A stretch of 64,000 bases of DNA, taken from NCBI GenBank assembly GCA_039000515.1, contig JBCFYV010000024.1, positions 18,783,541-18,847,540 of the forward strand, read 5' to 3'. The notes below the pieces were generated by a model. That model searched no databases. It was not told where the DNA came from and saw only the letters and a list, made by a program, of their open reading frames with translations. How positions within the stretch are numbered: the stretch's first letter is position 1; each line of letters starts with the position of its first letter. Positions 22,376 through 34,400 of this stretch are shown in pieces. This DNA is from Timema cristinae (taxonomy: Eukaryota; Arthropoda; Insecta; Phasmatodea; Timematidae). The translations under genes and the position numbers were made by a program.

Positions 22376-23279
22376 CATTTAGTTTTTATTTTGTTCATGA
22401 ATACATAATTTAAAAACTGCATCAATCGATATAGGTGCTAGTTTGGAGTAGATTCTTAAAAGTCTAGCTATACTAATCTGGCTTCTAATTAATGTCTTGT
22501 ACTGTTTCATTTTCTTTAATTATGCTTCACATGGTTTGGCTGAGTTTCGTCAAATAGCTGGGAGTCAATAACCCCTTCTGATTGACTCGAAATAATAAGA
22601 GAATAATATGAAGGAGTTTAATTAAATCCGTTATGTAGCTACTAATGTTGTTCGAATTGTTAACATCTAACTTATTTATTACCTCTTTGTACAGTAACAG
22701 CAGGGTAAAGTATGAACTGTTTTTCTCGTTTCAGTGTAAAATACATATTGTGTTGATTTCTTTTATCTGTTTTTATCCCTCTTTACTGTACCTTCATCCA
22801 TGGTGAAACTAAATCTATCCTTTTTGGAGCTAGAATTAACTCTACCACGCAGATGTTGCCTATAATTACAGAACAAAATAATATCTGTATAGCTATAGTA
22901 GTTTCACTGTAGTTATAATTAAGGTGTATTCTTAACATACAGGACTGTAAAATATTTTTTTTTCAAAAATCCACTGTTTAAATAATTCAACTCCAACTTC
23001 CACTCATTTTGATTCTGTACTTTCTTTTAATGATGTAAAAACCTCACTAACATCAGAGCAATATTAATACTTTTAGCTTGTTATCTCCGCCATTGTGAAA
23101 ATATTTTATAATTTTGTTTCTCGTCTATTCCTCTTGCTTTTTTTTTATACATTAAAATTCAATACCATCCAGTTTCCCGGCTCTACAAAACTTCCACAAT
23201 TATTAACAAATCCATCCATGAAACTGTGCTATTTCCATTCGATTTCACGTTCATTATAGCTCCATTATGTAACGACTTG

Positions 23280-23670
23280 TAGTTTTTTTTTCTACGTTGT
23301 TTAGAAACAAACCCCAAAGTAAGTTGTATGAAAGCCTGCCCTTTCCCCTTCTACCCCTCTCGACTCTGCAGTTAAGAGGGCACTTGGTACTATGGGCCCC
23401 CACCCTCCTAGGCGCTCTCAGTTTTGTTATGGAATACAGGAATGAAAGCTACCTAATTACCTGCATGACTGGACCTTTTGTAAGTCCCAGTAAGAGAGTT
23501 TGGTGTAGTTGTTTAGAGAGGCTGCGGTATACCCCTCCCTACATTGACTCGAAATGTTTGTTTACTTTCATTCGATTTAAACTGGCGTGCCTCAGTCTCA
23601 CCCTCACAAGTAGATCTGATGTATCGTACACAGATCAAGTGATCCATATCATTGGGAAAAAATTGAAATA
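23280..23670. other. Unique sequence with a 124-codon frame, no family recognised
   Basis: The + frame starts at TTTAGAAACAAACCCCAAAG without a convincing ATG context. The protein is rich in Leu and Ser with no motif. TGTTTGTTTACTTT, a forkhead-type site, lies in it. It is probably noncoding. Confidence 0.2.
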
Positions 23671-24749
23671 ATTAATTTGTAGTACCATATTTATCTTTTG
23701 TCACAATTTAAATAAGATTAAAAACATGATTTCTCTAAATATAGGCCTATACAGGTCTATTCTAAACGAAGTGCAAACTATTGAAGTAAAATAATTTATT
23801 TGTAACAGTACCATTCACCACTTCATCTGGCCACGGCCACAATAGCCTAAATGAGAGTGGACGGAAACTACAAGGAATTTAATATTACAAAAAATATGAA
23901 CATTTGTAAGTTTAAGAATAATTTGAATTATTTATTCAAGGTAAAACAACAATGGTCAATAAAAATTACATGACCTCACAAGGCAAACTGGAGTGTGTTG
24001 GAAAAACATATAAATATGGCAGAGACTGCGCTTGCGCAGTACATTTGAGAATATATTTCACAATCTCAAAGTAAATTATTCAATTATTAGAATTAGTCTG
24101 GAAGAGATCCAATAACAATCAAAATTGTTAGTATAAAACTAAAGAGCCTGAAGAGCCTCTTTTAAACGGTTAACAACGCGCCTGAATCACCATTGTGAAT
24201 TCAGACTAAACAAATTTAAATTTAAATATCAATTCTGGTATTTATAAATTGCACCAATATTTGACTTCCCGACATAACTCAAACTTCTGTGGGGCTATTA
24301 CTTAGACTACCTTTGAAGTGATCGAGAAGACTCTGACATGTTAACATTTAACATTAAAATAAAAAACAAGGTAATATTTCAAAATACTACTTGTAATTTC
24401 TCAATAAACGAATCGGTAAATGTTAAAGTTAAAACTTAAAGAACAACAAAAAATGAATTACGTTAATATATTCTTCAAAGAAAATACATCTACAAAATAT
24501 TACCTATAAAAGAAACATCAAATTTAAGAGTTCAAAGAATTATTGGTAACCCACAAGAGCAATAAATATTACATTTAAACTAAATATGCCAAGCTAGAAA
24601 AAGAATCAAAAGTGGCTACCTATTATCATCTCTAAAAATTACAAAGGGAATAGAGCCCAAGCGGCAAAAGAAAACATTAAATGTTTCATAAACAAATTTA
24701 CTTTCAAAAATGACATCTTCTAGAGATAAATTTACTGATGCCTACACTG

Positions 24750-24928
24750 AACACTTCACCTCTGACAAGTTATCTTGTGAATGTGGGGAATGCCAGGCCT
24801 CCACCATGGTTCGGATTCCACGTTAAACTGTAGGTCCTTCATTTCATCTCATAATCACTCTACCATTACACATTAGCGTAAGAGCGTATAACCCGAACGG
24901 GTAGTAAGACGCGGTGCTAATAATAATA

Positions 24929-24973
<45 letters not shown>

Positions 24974-24995
24974 TAATAATAATAATACACTGAAC
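24750..24995 (+). mobile_element. SINE B, 5' truncated, with long AAT tail
   Basis: It keeps TTCACCTCTGACAAG, GGTTCGGATTCCACGTTAAA and the common tail, and then about 70 bases of AAT repeats. Confidence 0.78.
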
Positions 24996-25614
24996 GATTT
25001 CCATCACATGATTAATCTATGTGTTCAAAACACTCAAACCCATTAAAGGTTGTTTAAATTTTAAATAATCATTAAAATATATAAAGTTTATATATTGCCA
25101 TCCTGAAGTGATAGCGTCTAAGTCCTTACAAGGACCTCTCGTGGAAGTGTCGGGTGTAATAGTCAATAATATTGGCTGAGTTCCCTCATTATATAGGTCT
25201 AGTCGATGGTTAAAGAAGTGGGAGTTTCCATATTAAAATTACAACGTCACACGGCTAACTCGTGCTAACAGCACTCTCGTGTTATTAATTGCCGAACTTG
25301 GCTCGTTCCCAAAACACGTATGCCGGATATGGGGTGAGTTGGCTGTAGAATCTAAGTACACCCATTCAGTCAAGTACACCGGGTATCGGGTTAGTTGCAG
25401 TTCAAGATTGTGAGTGGCCCATTTGTAGCCCAGCCGGGTCAATCAGCACATTTCTGGATTCCTTTATTGGAGAATATTGTTGCTGCATAATTCAAAGTTT
25501 GTTAGGACTTCTCTTCATTTGAGAATTGGTGCGAACAGGTTGGTCACGGACTTGTGCTAACCCAGAAGATACAATGTGTGAGTAAAAAAATATTAGACAT
25601 AGTAAGTTTAGTAA

Positions 25615-25775
25615 TCTTAGATATTGCAGGATGCCTATCAGTATTGTCATTATCCGGAGCGGGTAGTATTCAAATAAACTAGCTAGTCTTGGCAAGTGAT
25701 ACTATTGCAGGATGTCTATATGTATTGGATATTTTGGGGCGGGTAGAACTAATGTAGCATTAGCTAGTAATGTTA
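25615..25775 (+). repeat. Imperfect tandem duplication of about 80 bp
   Basis: TATTGCAGGATGCCTATCAG recurs about 80 bases later as TATTGCAGGATGTCTATATG, both followed by GGCGGGTAG or GAGCGGGTAG and ACTAGCTAGT/ATTAGCTAGT. Confidence 0.6.
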
Positions 25776-25979
25776 ATGTTACATAACAACTGTAGGCGCA
25801 TATTGAGCTTTTTTCTCAACTTAAATAAGATAAAAACAAGTTTTCACTAAATAAATGAATCGTGCTTTTGATAAAGGAACTAAATCAAAAAATACAATTT
25901 TGTGTTTTTCATGTAGACTACTTAATTTGAGAATCAAATAGCCGAAGCTATTATATTTTTTTAGTGAGGATTTACTTGC

Positions 25980-26160
25980 ATTTAGATATCATATTCTGAT
26001 AATTGAAAAATGACACCCAGACACGGGAATAGAACTCGGGACCTTTGACTTAAAACACCAATTCTTTGACCACTGACCTATCCAGGAATCGTCCCGTGCT
26101 CAGGGTCATTCTTTACTGATATTTTAAGGCAGAGTTTATGATGGACGTGCAGACATCTTC
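25980..26160 (-). mobile_element. SINE D, inverted
   Basis: Complement of box B (ACACGGGAATAGAACTCGGG), then CACTGACCTATCCAGGAA and TATTTTAAGGCAGAG. Confidence 0.65.
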
Positions 26161-26439
26161 GGCTACTTAATTTGGCCAAGCCCAATCGTTTGGTGTAGAA
26201 ATGAATTAAGTCAGCCTTTTCTATATGGGAGAAAAATTGTATGGATATGAAACATATTGCAAAGAAAAGCATTAGGTCAATTACTTAGTTCCTTTCTCCA
26301 CCACACGTAACGCCCAATGAAAATATAAAATGTGAATTTTGTTGTCGAATTGGTCCAAAAGGGTGCAACATACAACAGCTGATCATGATCAATCCATCAC
26401 ATTTTACTGCGTGTATTACTTTTTATTGATTTGTATCTT

Positions 26440-27430
26440 AAGTACAGGATTGGCGTATTCTCCAGATTTCTTGAATTGCCCAGCAATGATACACAACACC
26501 TACATTTGAAACTCTTGATTGACAAGAATGACATCAAGAGTAGAAATTCTAGGAACAAGAATGCTAAACAGCGAGCAGCTAGTTTTTATTATTTTGTTCT
26601 AGATGGTAACAGCAGAAAGAAGTTATATCGTTCAGCCTGTATATAAGCATACATTCTATCATTGAGAAACGCCTATTTTGTATCTCAAACCTTCTTCTTC
26701 ATGGTGAAACACCTAGAGACAAAAGGGGGACTAATCCAAATAACAACAAAGTGTCAGAGAAAGTATCACAAATCCGATAACCAACCACATCCATTCATTT
26801 CCTATGAAATTGACATGTAATGAGGGGGAAAAGGTAAAGTACTTAGATTCTCGCCTCACTATCAAACAGATGCATGAACTGTTCTCCATAAAAACACTCG
26901 GCATGTGGAACCAAGTATAACTTTTATAGAGCCTATTTAATTGACAATTTTAATTATCGGTTGGATGACCACAAATTTATGTGTGTGGCATGTGTGAAGA
27001 CTTAAAAACCCACTTAAACTTAAAAGCCCACATATCTATGAATAAGCGAAGGGTGTATCTAAGGCTGAATACAATGCTCATAAAAGAAAGTGAAAGATTT
27101 TATAGGTCATTACAGGAAGTTTTAAAAATATCCAGAAAAAGAAAAAAAAGTTGTAGGCGGTTCCTTTGATTTGATGCAAAATCTCTTTCTTCCGACGATA
27201 TGAGTACAAGAGGTGTTTAACCTAAACCAGTTGTGGGTATATTCACGATCTAAAAACAAGAAACTGTTTCAGCTATATGAATCACGAAGGTCAAGGTAAG
27301 AAGAGCGCAAACTAAGTGGTTATTTTTCAAAGATTAATGATGAATTTGTTTCTGAAAAGAAAGAACAGTTACATCGTTTCTGTGATTGTTGCCCAGGACA
27401 AGATAAAAACCATCTTATGATCAGATTGGG
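26440..27430 (+). pseudogene. Decayed transposase-like gene of an unnamed multicopy insect family
   Basis: Pieces in several frames run in order: DIKSRNSRNKNAKQRAASFY, a segment with YRSACI, HPFISYEID, VKYLDSRLTIKQMHELFS, CEDLKTHLNLKAHISMNKRR, GGSFDLMQNLFLP and RFCDCCPGQDKNHLMI. I recognise the FDxQxNLxLP and D-CxGQNKNH pair from uncharacterised proteins found in many copies in insect genomes, with spacing suggestive of an RNase-H-like DDE core. Multiple stops make it dead. The name and mechanism of the family are not known to me. A truncated SINE B follows. Confidence 0.5.
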
Positions 27431-27454
27431 CAAAGGGCTGGAAGCTACCCAAAC

Positions 27455-27690
27455 ATTTAAAATTATTATTATTATTATTATTATTACCGCGTCTTACAGT
27501 TTAACGTGGAATCCGAGTCACGGCGGAGGCCTGGCATTCCCCACATTCACAAGTTTTATTAATACACGTCTTGTCAGAGGTGAAGGAAGGGTTTGGTAAT
27601 CAGATAAATCTGTGCAGAGACTGAGGATTGAACCCCGGACCCGAGCACAGAAGTCTAACACCCTACCCCTAGACCACCAGGTCCTCAGTA
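27455..27690 (-). mobile_element. SINE B, inverted, with internal deletion
   Basis: The common tail is cut: ACCGCGTCTTA joins straight to CAGTTTAACGTGGAATCCG. The head complement is AGACCACCAGGTCC. It sits at the 3' side of the dead transposase-like gene. Confidence 0.75.
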
Positions 27691-27797
27691 ACGATTTAAA
27701 AAGATCAGACATTACTTTCCTAAGAAGGAACATTCTTTTTATCCTGAGACAAAGATTTTGGGGTGTTTAATAAACAGCTTAAAAAATCAGATCATGT

Positions 27798-27937
27798 CTG
27801 GAGGTAGGGTGGAAAAACATTTTGGAAAAACCACCCTTAGTACACACTACCGAGATTTGAACCTCAATCTTCCAGTCATCGGTAGTCTAGTCTCCTGCGA
27901 GAGTATTGACTTAGACCATTCAGCCATTGATGCGGGT
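27798..27937 (-). mobile_element. SINE A' 5' part, inverted
   Basis: Box B complement ACCGAGATTTGAACCTC and head complement TAGACCATTCAGCCATT. The tail is missing. Confidence 0.6.
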
Positions 27938-28189
27938 TAGTACAGTTTTAATATATTCATACATAAAGTCATGTTATCTACAGCTGTCATATTTGATATA
28001 TATTATCAATACCTGTAAAATAACACATAATATAGTAAAATGTTATCAATGTTGGGCGCAACGAAATATTTTTGAACTTTTTAAATTGTTATTTCAATCA
28101 TAATCAGGGTAATAAACAAGGCTTACTAGCCATAAGTGCACTCCCAAAAAGGTATCTTGTATTTCTTAAATATATATAGGCTTCCCTCT

Positions 28190-28252
28190 CTTTCTTTCTC
28201 TCTCTCTCTCTCCCTCTCTCTCTCTCTTATATATATATATATATATATATCA
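28190..28252. repeat. (TC)n followed by (TA)n microsatellite
   Basis: A CT-rich run directly followed by TA repeats. Confidence 0.9.
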
Positions 28253-28317
28253 GCAGCGTGTGATAGTAAACTTTTGTATTATACACTTTACTGATTACGC
28301 CAATGTATTAGTATTAG

Positions 28318-28507
28318 AGATTAGGAATGTTTGATTTAGATAAAGTGTACCCACATTTGCATGGATGGAGAGTTGAAAACAATATAAGAAAAATACCTTT
28401 AGTAGGCCCACACTCGCCCGAGACTATAACCCCGATCTCCCGTTCATCGGAAGTCCAGTCTATTGCAAGGGTGACGCATTAGACCAATCGACAACCGAAC
28501 TGGGTTA
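28318..28507 (-). mobile_element. SINE A', inverted, diverged
   Basis: It keeps the body complement (TTGCATGGATGGAGAG) and a head complement with GCATTAGACCAATCG. Confidence 0.6.
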
Positions 28508-28671
28508 TTTATAAATTAAACTGCTCAAATAAGTGTTGACGGTCCAATATCAAACTGTTTAAAACATAAATTAACCGTTGCACAAGTCAAATACAACACT
28601 ATCTAACTGGATGTATCTAATTTTAGTATCTTCATACGTCAAATGGTACAGAAGATAACTTTTTTTTTATT

Positions 28672-28850
28672 AGCACTGCATTTTACTATACCGTTCGGGT
28701 TATACGCCTATGTACTAATTACATTAATGTTCTATTGATTAGAAAGGTTTAATTTAAAGAAAGTGCACCCGCATTTGCGTGGAGGGAAAGTGGAAAATTA
28801 TTTAGGAAAGCTACCTCAGCGCACCCAACCGGGATCGAATCCCGATCAAA
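28672..28850 (-). mobile_element. SINE A' 3' part, inverted
   Basis: Tail complement (CCGTTCGGGTTATACGCC) through box B (CCGGGATCGAATCCCG). The head is replaced by a family-E repeat at 28850. Confidence 0.65.
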
Positions 28851-29040
28851 TGAGGAGCCATTTGAATAAATAAGCAGCAGCTCTGGTATATAATAAAATT
28901 GAGATTAATGGCCAGAGGGTTCATTGTGCTGACCACATGACACCCTCTATCCACAAATGTTGGCAATATCTTCACTAACATGTGCGGCCTCTCGGTCTTT
29001 ACACCTCGCTTACGGACTGACGCCATTGAGTTTTTTGAAA
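28850..29040 (+). repeat. Dispersed repeat E, 3' part
   Basis: AAATGAGGAGCCATTTGAAT to GAGATTAATGGCCAGAGGGT and CTGACCACATGACACCCTCT. It is fused to an inverted SINE A' fragment. Confidence 0.6.
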
Positions 29041-29161
29041 GTTAGTTGCTACCCGGAGGGTGAGACGGGAACTTTACGTTATAGTCTACATGAATAACAG
29101 TTCTAATAAATTTACTGTTCCTATGAAAACCATATCCAGCAGTTGTTAAGTTCACCTTTTA

Positions 29162-29395
29162 AAACCCGCATCGGTGGGAGTACGGATTAGACGTTAAACT
29201 CGTTTAGTCTAACTTAACATTTATTTAAGAGTCCATGGTTCGAATCCCGCAAGAGTATACTGACAATAATTTTCCATAAATGGTTTCCAATCTCCCTCCA
29301 TGCCAATGTGACTACATTTCCTTTAATCCCTACATTGCTCATCCCTGCCCTGTTAATGTAGTTAAAAGAGAGGCTAGGCCGTGCAGGTAGTAAGA
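29162..29395 (+). mobile_element. SINE A', diverged
   Basis: Box B is TGGTTCGAATCCCG and the body CAATCTCCCTCCATGCC. The tail is reduced to GCAGGTAGTAAGAC. Confidence 0.6.
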
Positions 29396-29404
29396 CTACA
29401 TAGC

Positions 29405-29560
29405 ATACAAGTCCGCACGTGAGTCATACCGACCGAGCAGCCGCCACCGTTAACGATAATAGTGCCTACATTTGTGGTTAGAGGGCGTCATGTGGTCAGC
29501 ACAGCGAGCCTTCCAGCCATTAATCTTAATTTTCTAAACCATTGCTGCTACTTATTAATT
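29405..29560 (-). repeat. Dispersed repeat E fragment, inverted
   Basis: CGACCGAGCAGCCGCCACC, GGGCGTCATGTGGTCAGCAC and CCAGCCATTAATCTTAATTT are complements of the family core. Confidence 0.6.
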
Positions 29561-29562
29561 AT

Positions 29563-29831
29563 TATTAGCAACGCGTCTTACTACCCGTCCGGGTTATACG
29601 CACTTACGCTAATGTGTAATGGTAGGGTGATTGTGAGATGAAATGGAGGACCTACAGTTTAACGTGGAATCCGAACCACGGTGGAGGCCTGGGATTCCAC
29701 ACATTCACAAGATGTCTTGTCAGAGGTGAAGGAAGGGTTTGGTAATCAGATAAGTCTGTGCCGGACCAAGGATTGAACCCCGGACCCCAGCAAAGAAGTC
29801 CGACACCTTACCCTAGACCGCCAGGTCACCT
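29563..29831 (-). mobile_element. SINE B, inverted, nearly full length
   Basis: Tail complement CGCGTCTTACTACCCGTCCG, body, box B complement GGATTGAACCCC and head complement AGACCGCCAGGTCACC. Confidence 0.82.
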
Positions 29832-29858
29832 ACTTATTAATTAAAGTACTTTCTCATT

Positions 29859-30123
29859 CCACCCGCCTCGGTGGCGTAGTTGGCTAACGCGCTTGTCGTG
29901 TTGAGCTCGACTGCTGAGGACGGGGAGATCGAGGTTCAAATCTCGGTCGGGTGAACTGGTTTTTTTTTCCCTAAATGGTTTTCCACTCTCCCTCCACGCA
30001 AATGCGGGCTAACTTCCTCTAATTAAACCTTCCCAATTCCTAATCCATTATCGTAATTAGTACTTAAAGCGTATAACCCGAACGGGTAGTAAGACGCGGT
30101 GCTAAATAATAAAATAATAAATA
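29859..30123 (+). mobile_element. SINE A, full length with target duplication
   Basis: A head-to-tail copy flanked by ACTTTCTCATT on both sides, an 11-base target-site duplication. This indicates recent insertion by reverse transcription. Confidence 0.88.
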
Positions 30124-30339
30124 AACTTTCTCATTTGTCCTCAGGAGGCCGAGTATGACCCCGTTCCAAACCCACTGTTACACAGATAAAGTTTGAAAGC
30201 GCGAGGGATCGAACCCCGACCTCTTTAGTTGTAACCAGAAACCACACAGGCGCTCACAGGTTATTATAAAAGCTATAAAAAAACTTTTTAAATTTGATTG
30301 AAAAAAAGGAGATATTTGTGTATGAATCTCTTAAGAGCC

Positions 30340-30860
30340 TGTGTCACTTCTGGAGTTGACAAACCCCTACGAATGCTCGTAGTGAGAACATTATTCCAGT
30401 CAAGTGTTGATGACAGGTCAAACATTAGCCTCGGATTAATCGCGCCAGTATTTTCCTAACGCCACGAGATGTGAACATTCACTATGTTATACTGTAATTT
30501 CCACCCTCACCCCCATCATAACATCCTCTTTTAGAAAATGACTACAAACAACCCACGTCCCCCTCCCCCTGTTTTGGAACCCCGTGACACGCTATTCATC
30601 GATGAATGTACGCCTTTAATTTTCGATTCTCCACCGCCATGTTCTCTAACTAGTCCAATAATGGCGACGCTTTCAAACAACAAATTGGCCCCATTGACGA
30701 GGCGCACAATGCAGCTTAACGAACTGACGGGCCTTACAGGCTCGTGACGACGCATAAACGACGTCGCTTTAGCCCCTCGCGATGCCGCCGCCACCACTGT
30801 CCTGTTTGAATATTCACCAGATTGGCCTCCACTTTGCCGGCAAACTCGACTTATTTCGTG
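30340..30860. promoter_or_regulatory. Unique GC-richer island, candidate regulatory element
   Basis: It is free of recognised repeats and CpG-rich. It holds several motifs bound by developmental factors in other insects: TGACAGGTCA, CGGATTAATC, ATCGATGAAT and CAATAATGGCG. A 69-codon frame crosses it but lacks any recognised domain. Assignment is inference from base composition and motifs. Confidence 0.3.
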
Positions 30861-31146
30861 TCTCTTTTAGTTTGTTCTGTCATTCTCGTCTCATTCTTTT
30901 TTTTTTTATCTCTTGATGAAATTAAAATGTACTTGTGTTGTGGCTAGAGAGACTCTTTACCAGGGGTAAATAGGGGGTGATTGGGAAATAAACCTTAGGA
31001 TACATTCTAGCTAAACACGAAAAAATAAATGCTACAATGGGAAAGTCGTCCGAATACAGTTCATACATACTTACCCAATCACTCCCTTCCCTTACAGGTC
31101 AGGCAAGAAACTGTGCATTTAGCTAAAAAAAAAACTCAGTACTTAT

Positions 31147-31411
31147 AATAATAATAATAATAATACTTAGCACCGCGTCTTACTACCCGTTCGGGTTATA
31201 CGCTTTTAAGTACTAATTACTCTAATGGATTAGGAATTGGGAAGGTTGAATTAGAGGAAGTGAACCCGCATTTGCGTGGAGGGAGAGTGGAAAACCATTT
31301 AGGAAAACCCCCCCCAGTTCACCCGACCGAGATTCGAACCTTGATCTCCCCGTCCTCAGCAGTCGGGCTCAACACGACAAGCGCGTTAGCCAACTACACC
31401 ACCGAGGCGAG
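31147..31411 (-). mobile_element. SINE A, inverted, full length
   Basis: It begins with ATAATA repeats and TAGCACCGCGTCTTACTACC (tail complement) and ends with the head complement AGCCAACTACACCACCGAGG. Confidence 0.85.
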
Positions 31412-31446
31412 TAACTCAGTACTTAATCCATCCTCATTAACTTTCT

Positions 31447-31990
31447 TCACACTTCCCTATCCTTGCATACTCCCTTCGTTTCAACAAAATACATACACCG
31501 AATCATGCATGCTCTTTTATTCTTAAAACTCTTAATGTTTCTCTTTTTCACACATTCATCTACACCATTTAGCCACGTCTTACATGACCTAACCCTCCCT
31601 CTTGATCCACAAACTCTACCTTCATATATTTTCTTCGTCACTCAATTCACACTCATCCTCTCAACATGTCCATACCAACCTAAGACGCTTCTTTCACTTT
31701 GACCCATTAGACTACCTTTCAAACCGCACTCTTTCAGCAACCACTCATTAGTGACTGTCCATACGAGTGTTTACACATACATTTCTTAGATATCTCGTTA
31801 CAACCGTATTCAACTTGATAATGGGTTTTTCCTAACAAACCCGTTCTTTCCATCCATAAAACAATGTTCATGTTAGCACAATGTAATGCCATATTTGTCT
31901 CTTTCGATACTATTTCGTACTTTGCGATGGTCCACATACATCCAATTCCTCTCCGAGATGCATTCAACTATCTGTCGCTTCCCATAGTTT
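31447..31990 (-). pseudogene. LINE fragment (C-terminal end of a reverse-transcriptase ORF)
   Basis: The - strand reads TKKIYEGRVCGSRGRVRSCK, then TWLNGVDECVKKRNIKS, like the tail after the reverse transcriptase in several non-LTR retrotransposons (KKIYEGRV.G.RGRGRP...W.DGV). A weaker open stretch lies upstream (31734-31967). It is broken by stops. The clade cannot be named from this. Confidence 0.45.
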
Positions 31991-31999
31991 CTGAGTTAA

Positions 32000-32226
32000 A
32001 GCTCTGAGCAGACTAAATCGTATAGCTATATAGGCACAATATTTTTTCTAGGTGGACGTAATGTCTAATATAATTATATTTAGGAAATTTTAAATTTTGA
32101 TCCAATTAAAATTCAATAATCATAAGCCGAGAAAAAGGTCGAAAAAATTATTCTTTTTTAGCTGCTAGTTTGAAACAAAATGGTGGAAGTAATTTGTAAT
32201 TAGCCTATATGCTACCCGGGCGTTCA

Positions 32227-32305
<79 letters not shown>

Positions 32306-34080
32306 TTTCAGCATCACAATCAGTAGAGTGGTTTGGGCTTGATTGAGCAACAAAAAACAAAGCGACAGATCTTTCATTTTTATATAAACAATGGGATAAA
32401 AGTGAAAAAAAAAATCAAGGTTCTGATCACATCCGCTATTTTTCCTAAAAATGTATACAAAGTTTTAGATCTTCATGGCCCTTCTTTTGGCATCCTTCCA
32501 CACCAACAATCGCGTGATTTAATACTTCATTTTCACACTATGTGTAGTAATAAAAACCAAGGTTTCCTTAAGAACGAGGATAATACCTAGTTTCCGCTTT
32601 ATGTGTTCTTGGTTCTTCAGCTAACAGAATAGTTAGTCAAAATGTCTAATGTGTCAGGCTCACTATGGATGTAAATAAAAAAAGAGTTTGAGGTACACAC
32701 TCTAAAGTTTTCCCTATTATATTTATTTCCATATTATACTAGATTAAAGTTTAGATTTCCTTGGTTAATTGAGTTTAAAAATACATTTTTCAGTAGTCAC
32801 GCAGCCTAATACATTGCCTGTACATTTGGCTCAACATATTACATTTTTTAAACTATCCTTGAGACATACATACATCTTGGGGTTTCACTAAATACACTCG
32901 AAAATTACCACCCTTATACTTTTCTTGGGTTTGGTGTAACACATATCAGAGATATCTAGGTTTAAGGCGTAAAGATTTCAATATACAGTCAGTTCTGCTT
33001 ATAGTGAATCCAATTATTTGGTTCACATGTCCGAAGTTCATTAAAACCGAAATGTGTTTCAACTTAACCTTAAGTGAGCGGGGTGGGGATTAAACTAAAC
33101 AAAATATTACAAACATGATACATTTTATTGAAATGTCACCAACCCGTCTTGTACCGAATACGTGGGCCTAGAATCTGTTAAGGGAGGGGGGGGGGGCTGA
33201 TTGAGTATACTTGTGTGGGCTCGTGATTGACGTTAGACCTGGTTATTAAAGAGGTTTATTAGTACTATTATGTCTATTAGAAATGGGATGTTGGTAGTGA
33301 TATAAGAATGAAAAAACTTTAATTATATCCGGAAGCTTGTGACAAAACGAGGTGTTGTTAGGAATAACCCATGGCCTGGACTGTTTGACTCCTAGGTTGT
33401 CTCTACATGGTCTCCGAACCCGGTACCCCGGACTCAAACGGTAGCCCTCTTCTACGAATACTGATGAACCTGCGCCCTAGCCTGCGTAGTCCTGAATCGG
33501 GCAAAGTGACCCCTAGACTGCGATGCTGTTTAGTCATCCACGATGGCTGGATCCCCTACATTTTATCCTGATTTCTAGCCTGGTTTCTGACTAAGGAAGG
33601 CTGACAATGTTTATGTGATTAGCTCCGCTATTCTATTTGTTTGTAAGGCTAATCACAACAACCCGCAACACTCGTTTTGTCATTCTCAATCCACAACACA
33701 CAATATTATACAAACACGCCTCCCAAATTAGGCAGTGTGGTTACAGAAATATATTATTTAACATTTAAATATTCAGTTATATACTGTTCCTATCTGTATA
33801 CCGTTTTCGTTAATATTTTCTATGCATTCTTCTTAAGAGTCTGCATATTTTCCACACTTGATTTCACATTATACTGTATTACATTCAATAAACCTTAGAA
33901 CAGTCTTGAAAACCTCCCCCACCTCTTTCACCGTCGGAACACTTTCTTGACTCTCGTCTTAGTCATCTTCAATCTATTTTAGTTTAATACTGGAACTACC
34001 TTTCACAGCATCAACAGTAACTTCATCTTGTGAGATTTAATTCGTTATTACTTCATAGTTTTTCCCACTTTGTTGATTGA
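32000..34080. other. Intergenic, AT-rich
   Basis: It holds a TA/TG microsatellite and a possible pogo-type terminal repeat at 32985 (CAGTCAGTTCTGCTTATAGT) without a matching right end. Nothing else was recognised. Confidence 0.4.
32229..32302. repeat. (TA)n followed by (TG)n microsatellite
   Basis: About 17 TA units and about 16 TG units in succession. Such tracts can form Z-DNA or cruciforms. Confidence 0.92.
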
Positions 34081-34083
34081 AAG

Positions 34084-34305
34084 ATCGAAGGCATCACTCT
34101 TGCAATAGACTGTACAGCTGCTGATGAGATGAATTCTGGTCATATGTGCTCTGAGGATTGTTTTCCTTAATAGTTGTCACACTCTCTCAACGGAAATGGG
34201 GTTGCAATTTCCCTATATATAACCTTCCTCATCCCAACACATTTAGCGTAGTTAGTACCTAAGCGAATACCACTAAATGATAGTTAAAATAGTGCTAAAA
34301 CAAAC
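34084..34305 (+). mobile_element. SINE A', highly diverged
   Basis: Traces only: AAGGCATCACTCTTGCAATA in the head and AACCTTCCTCATCCCAACAC before a decayed tail. Confidence 0.5.
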
Positions 34306-34400
34306 AAACGTAAATTACATAGTCCATATCGATAAGATCTTAAATTTCAAGAGAATTGTAAATTGACGAATTGTATCAGTATCTTTAGTGACATTTTATC

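Larger units (their letters stand above)
21560..24750. other. Intergenic, mostly AT-rich
   Basis: Apart from repeat E (22060-22375) and the unique stretch at 23280-23670, nothing was recognised. Confidence 0.5.

Noticed and set aside
31260..31526. 88-codon frame on the + strand
   Set aside because: It runs through the inverted SINE A at 31147-31411.
32985..33080. Left end of a pogo/Tigger element (CAGTCAGTTCTGCTTATAGT)
   Set aside because: It looks like a pogo-type terminal repeat, but no right end or transposase was found nearby.
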